DNA of 11,619 bases from Saccoglossus kowalevskii (Eukaryota; Hemichordata; Enteropneusta; Harrimaniidae). Below the pieces are notes generated by a model, which did no database searches, was not told the DNA's origin, and was given only the letters and a program-made list of their open reading frames with translations. This document shows positions 8,868-11,619 of this stretch, piece after piece (position 1 is the stretch's first letter; each line of letters begins with the position of its first letter). The position numbers and the translations under genes are program-made. The stretch lies in assembly GCF_000003605.2 (NCBI RefSeq), contig NW_003139320.1, forward strand, positions 155,655 through 167,273, in the 5' to 3' direction.

Positions 8868-9748
8868 AGTACCAATACGTGACTATGCGTGATATTAATA
8901 TAGTTACAATACGTGATTTTTTGTAATATTAATATAGTAATAATGCGTAAATACGTGTAATATTAATATAGTAACAACAGGTGACTATGTGTTATATTAA
9001 TATAGTAAATATACGTGATTATTTGTAATATTAATATAGTAACATTACGTAACAATGTGCAATGTTAATATTGTAACGATGCGTGAATATTTGTAATATT
9101 AATATAGTAACATTACGTGACTATGCGTGATATTAATACAGTTACAATACGTGATTTTTTGTAATATTAATATAGTAACATTACGTGACAATGCGTGATA
9201 TTAATATAGTAACAATACGTGACCATTTGTAATATAAATATAGTAACAATACGTGACCATTTGTATTATTAATATAGTAATAATGCGTGACCATTTGTAT
9301 TATTAATATAGTAACATTACGTGACCATTTGTAATATAATATAGTAACAGTACGTGAATATTTGTAATATTAATATAGTAACAATACGTGACCATTTGTA
9401 ATATTAATATAGTAACAATACGTGACTATGTGTGATATAATATAGTAACAATACGTGTTTTTTGTAATATTAATATCGTAACAATACGTGACCATTTGTA
9501 ATATTAATAATGTAACAATACGTGACTATTTGTAATATTAATATAGTAACATTACGTGACTATTTGTAATAGTGATAAAGTAACAATACGTGACTATGTG
9601 TAATATTGATATAGCAACGATGCGTGACTATTTGTAATAATAATATAGTAACATTACGTGACTATTTAGAATATTTATATAGTAATAATGCGTGATTATT
9701 TGTAATATTAATATAGTATCAATACGTTACGATTTATAATACTAGCTT
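8868..9748. repeat. 34-bp satellite array, 26 copies
   Basis: I could cut the stretch into 26 consecutive units of 34 bp, with three of 33 bp (9310-9342, 9411-9443 and 9444-9476). Each typically begins AGTAACAATACGTGAC and ends with the 10-bp palindrome ATATTAATAT. The CpG of the ACGTG core is present in 25 of 26 units; the exception, 8970-9003, reads AGGTG. Most variation is A/G just before the CpG and in the TATTT/TATGC block after it. The units at 8902-8935 and 9140-9173 are identical, and their left neighbours nearly so, showing exchange over seven units (238 bp). It has no coding potential. It is a minisatellite or the edge of a satellite domain. Confidence 0.97.
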
Positions 9749-9790
9749 ATTATCATTAGTGTATTATGTGACTGTTCGTAATATTATTGT
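9749..9790. repeat. Degenerate junction between the 34-bp and 119-bp arrays
   Basis: A 42-bp segment that still contains TATGTGACTG and CGTAATATTA, words of the satellite, but aligns poorly to the 34-bp monomer. It resembles part of the 119-bp unit (TATGTGACTGTG) more than a standard monomer, so it marks where the higher-order form begins. Confidence 0.7.
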
Positions 9791-10272
9791 AGTAGAAATA
9801 CGTGGAATATGTTACTATCCGTAATACTGACATAACATTAATGATATGTGACTGTGTACGTTTAATATAGTTACGTGTAATACTAGTATTTGAGTATTCG
9901 TAATAACATAGTAGAAATACGTGGAATATGTTACTATCCGTAATACTGACATAACATTAATGATATGTGACTGTGTACGTTTAATATAGTTACGTGTAAT
10001 ACTAGTATTTGAGTATTCGTAATAACATAGTAGAAATACGTTGAATATGTAACTATCCGTAATACTGACATAACATTAATGATATGTGACTGTGTACGTT
10101 TAATATAGTTACGTGTAATACTAGTATTTGAGTATTCGTAATAACATAGTAGAAATACGTGGAATATGTTATTATCCGTAATACTGACATAACATTAATG
10201 ATATGTGACTGTGTACGTTTAATATAGTTACGTGTAATATTCGAGTATTCGTAATAACATAGTAGAAATACG
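9791..10272. repeat. 119-bp higher-order repeat, four copies plus 12-bp stub
   Basis: Units start with AGTAGAAATACG at 9791, 9910, 10029, 10148 and 10261. The first two are identical. The third has two substitutions. The fourth has one substitution near its start, lacks six bases (CTAGTA) and has a T-to-C change beside that gap, so it is 113 bp. The fifth is cut after 12 bases. Inside the unit, three sub-blocks of about 43, 35 and 41 bp each resemble the 34-bp monomer. The first equals a monomer with a 9-bp insert (GAATATGTT) after ACGTG. This is how higher-order repeats form from a simple monomer array. The open frame 10053-10322 (minus) lies almost wholly within it and is an artefact. Confidence 0.95.
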
Positions 10273-11040
10273 AGTAATGGGCGATTTACTTGTAAAATCA
10301 TTAAATGTCTGAAACCATTCAATTCGTATAATTGATTCTCTGAAATATATTGACTGTGGTAGATCGATGACTACAGGCGTGACATTGTTGGGCTTCCGCG
10401 AATATTACAATTTCTTCTTTTTTTTTTGATCGTGATATTGTTCTCTCTCTGTGACAAACTGTTGCAGATCGAGTTATATTATTGGGATATAATTCTTTTC
10501 CAAAAAACTCGTTTTAATTGCAACTTATAACCATGGGGTTACCGTACGTACATACAACTCGTCGTACACGAGATACAAGCGAATAACCCCAAATTCATTG
10601 CGGAAATGTCGACTAAATTTTTATTGGAAACCTTGAACATCGGGCTATTATTAGTCTGGCACGCTACGTTCTGCATTCATCCGGATTTCTACATTAGGGA
10701 CTGGCCACTAGAAGTTCTGGGGTTCAAAACAAATCGGCACGGAGAAACGATTGACAATATTTGAAAGGAAAAATGAATGAAACAAACTTAACGAAACTAC
10801 AAACAACTGATGTAGGGGACATATAACGATACTAGAATCCTAAAAAATCAACCTCCCCGGGGAATCTAATGGTCAACCCTTAATGTTGATTCGCGTTACA
10901 TGCATTGACTGGGGCTTTGCCACTAACAATGAAGGCTATACTGGGAATACGGTGCCAATAAAACACAGGTAATAAAATACTTCCTGTATATTGTACTGTA
11001 GCGATAATAAAACACAATGTACTTCCCATTTCGTATCTTA
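10273..11040. other. Unique non-coding stretch after the satellite
   Basis: No gene seen. GGGGTTA (10535-10541) and TAACCCC (10584-10590) form a 7-bp inverted repeat enclosing a second hairpin, CTCGT-CGTAC-ACGAG at 10558-10572, and the palindrome GTACGTAC. AATCAAC (10846-10852) pairs with GTTGATT (10885-10891). A short T run lies near 10420-10428. GGTTCAAAAC near 10721 recalls a tRNA B box, but there is no A box or cloverleaf. Confidence 0.5.
10535..10590. repeat. Nested inverted repeat (GGGGTTA ... TAACCCC)
   Basis: Outer 7-bp arms at 10535-10541 and 10584-10590 enclose an inner 5-bp hairpin at 10558-10572 and a GTACGTAC palindrome. A transcript from here could fold into a two-tier stem. 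No known RNA family is recognised, and arms this short do occur by chance. Confidence 0.45.
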
Positions 11041-11400
11041 GCAGTGTGCGTAAAATGCCATGTCGCGATGCTTTAGTCGCAGAGGCCGCGTATTCTACAG
11101 CTTATTTAAAAACGGCAATTGTCAACCACGTAGTCATCAAAATAAAGCAGCCATGCATAACTTTATTTTATTTGTGATGATATAATACATGTTGTTGTTG
11201 TTGTTGTTGTTGTTTTCACTTGCAATCCGTTCGGTGTTTAAAGGGCGGCAGTCGTCGTGCCGCGTCCTGTTCGATATGGGACTCATAGCGACGTATACAA
11301 CGCGTGTAAAATTGTTTATTTACATAAAATTCGAACACGCACTGCGCGACGACCACCGCGCTTTAATTACACCAGTATGGAAACTTGCTGTGAACTGGGT
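11041..11400. other. CpG-rich patch near right end
   Basis: I count about 27 CpG dinucleotides in these 360 bases, against very few in most of the AT-rich window outside the satellite. They cluster at 11062-11090 and 11227-11372. In an animal genome this could be an unmethylated regulatory region or first exon of a gene lying to the right, or older coding or transposon sequence of different composition. No TATA box or clear start is visible, so the promoter reading is inference. Confidence 0.4.
11191..11214. repeat. GTT trinucleotide repeat, 8 units
   Basis: Eight perfect GTT units. Read in one frame after the ATG at 11189 they give a run of leucines, which falsely resembles a signal peptide in the 75-codon frame 11189-11416. 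Confidence 0.97.
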
Positions 11401-11619
11401 ATTTACATTAAAATGACAAACCAAAACAATTTTGATCACTGATTTAGCAATATACTCCCGGATATTATGAATAAAAGTTTTTGCTTCATACAATACATTA
11501 CCGTAGTACTTTTGATGACAGTGTGAATGTTTCAATTAACACACTTGCCGAGCCAGACAACAAATATGTCGATCACCTGTTGAATGACTGTGAACAGTCA
11601 CGTGTTAACTACAAATACG
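11401..11619. other. Non-coding right edge
   Basis: No gene seen. A small dyad TGACTG-TGAA-CAGTCA lies at 11585-11600, immediately followed by CGTGTTAAC. Confidence 0.5.

Noticed and set aside
8868-10272. CRISPR array reading of the regular 34-bp repeats.
   Set aside because: Units are contiguous with no unique spacers between repeats, and the context is eukaryotic; it is a tandem satellite.
10053-10322. 89-codon minus-strand frame.
   Set aside because: It lies almost entirely inside the 119-bp tandem repeat, and its internal peptide repetition merely reflects that repeat.
10721-10730. tRNA B-box-like GGTTCAAAAC.
   Set aside because: No A box at the right spacing and no cloverleaf stems on either side.

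Overview
This is AT-rich eukaryotic DNA from a nuclear genome, most likely an invertebrate animal. Three things point that way: long simple repeats, several small terminal-inverted-repeat (TIR) elements of the eukaryotic MITE type, and no dense open reading frames. There is no bacterial-style gene order, Shine-Dalgarno signal, CRISPR array or operon. The species cannot be named from this sequence. No open frame is convincing as a gene. The longest non-repetitive ones (1465-1839 and 5387-5695, both minus) are about the length expected by chance at this base composition and show no recognisable domain. I read the window as intergenic or intronic sequence shaped by non-autonomous transposons and tandem repeats.

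Left third (1-3800). It opens with three perfect copies of a 55-bp repeat cut by the window edge. A 153-bp MITE-like element bounded by TTAA follows at 330-482, with a 16-bp perfect palindrome inside it. A cluster of GTGTTCAC/GTGAACAC inverted repeats lies at 2037-2546. A 209-bp element with near-perfect 25-bp TIRs and TTA target duplications, typical of PIF/Harbinger-type MITEs, lies at 2573-2781.

Middle (3800-8300). There is a weak TATA-type promoter candidate (3887-3895), a 12-bp inverted repeat (4360-4399) and a 70-bp tandem repeat of about 2.4 copies (5725-5894). A 170-bp MITE-like element with 35-bp TIRs lies at 6525-6694 and an RFX/X-box-like hairpin cluster at 7695-7727. A perfect TTTA microsatellite of about 53 units ends this part (8066-8277).

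Right third (8300-11619). The dominant feature is a compound satellite: 26 copies of a 34-bp monomer (8868-9748), a degenerate junction (9749-9790), then four copies of a 119-bp unit (9791-10260). The 119-bp unit appears to be built from three diverged, modified versions of the 34-bp monomer. Nearly every 34-bp monomer keeps one CpG inside an RCGTG core. The last 600 bases are distinctly richer in CpG and carry a GTT repeat and a very doubtful protein fossil.

No genes work together here. The notable biology is repeat evolution: non-autonomous elements of at least two target-site classes, and a satellite that seems caught switching from a simple to a higher-order repeat.
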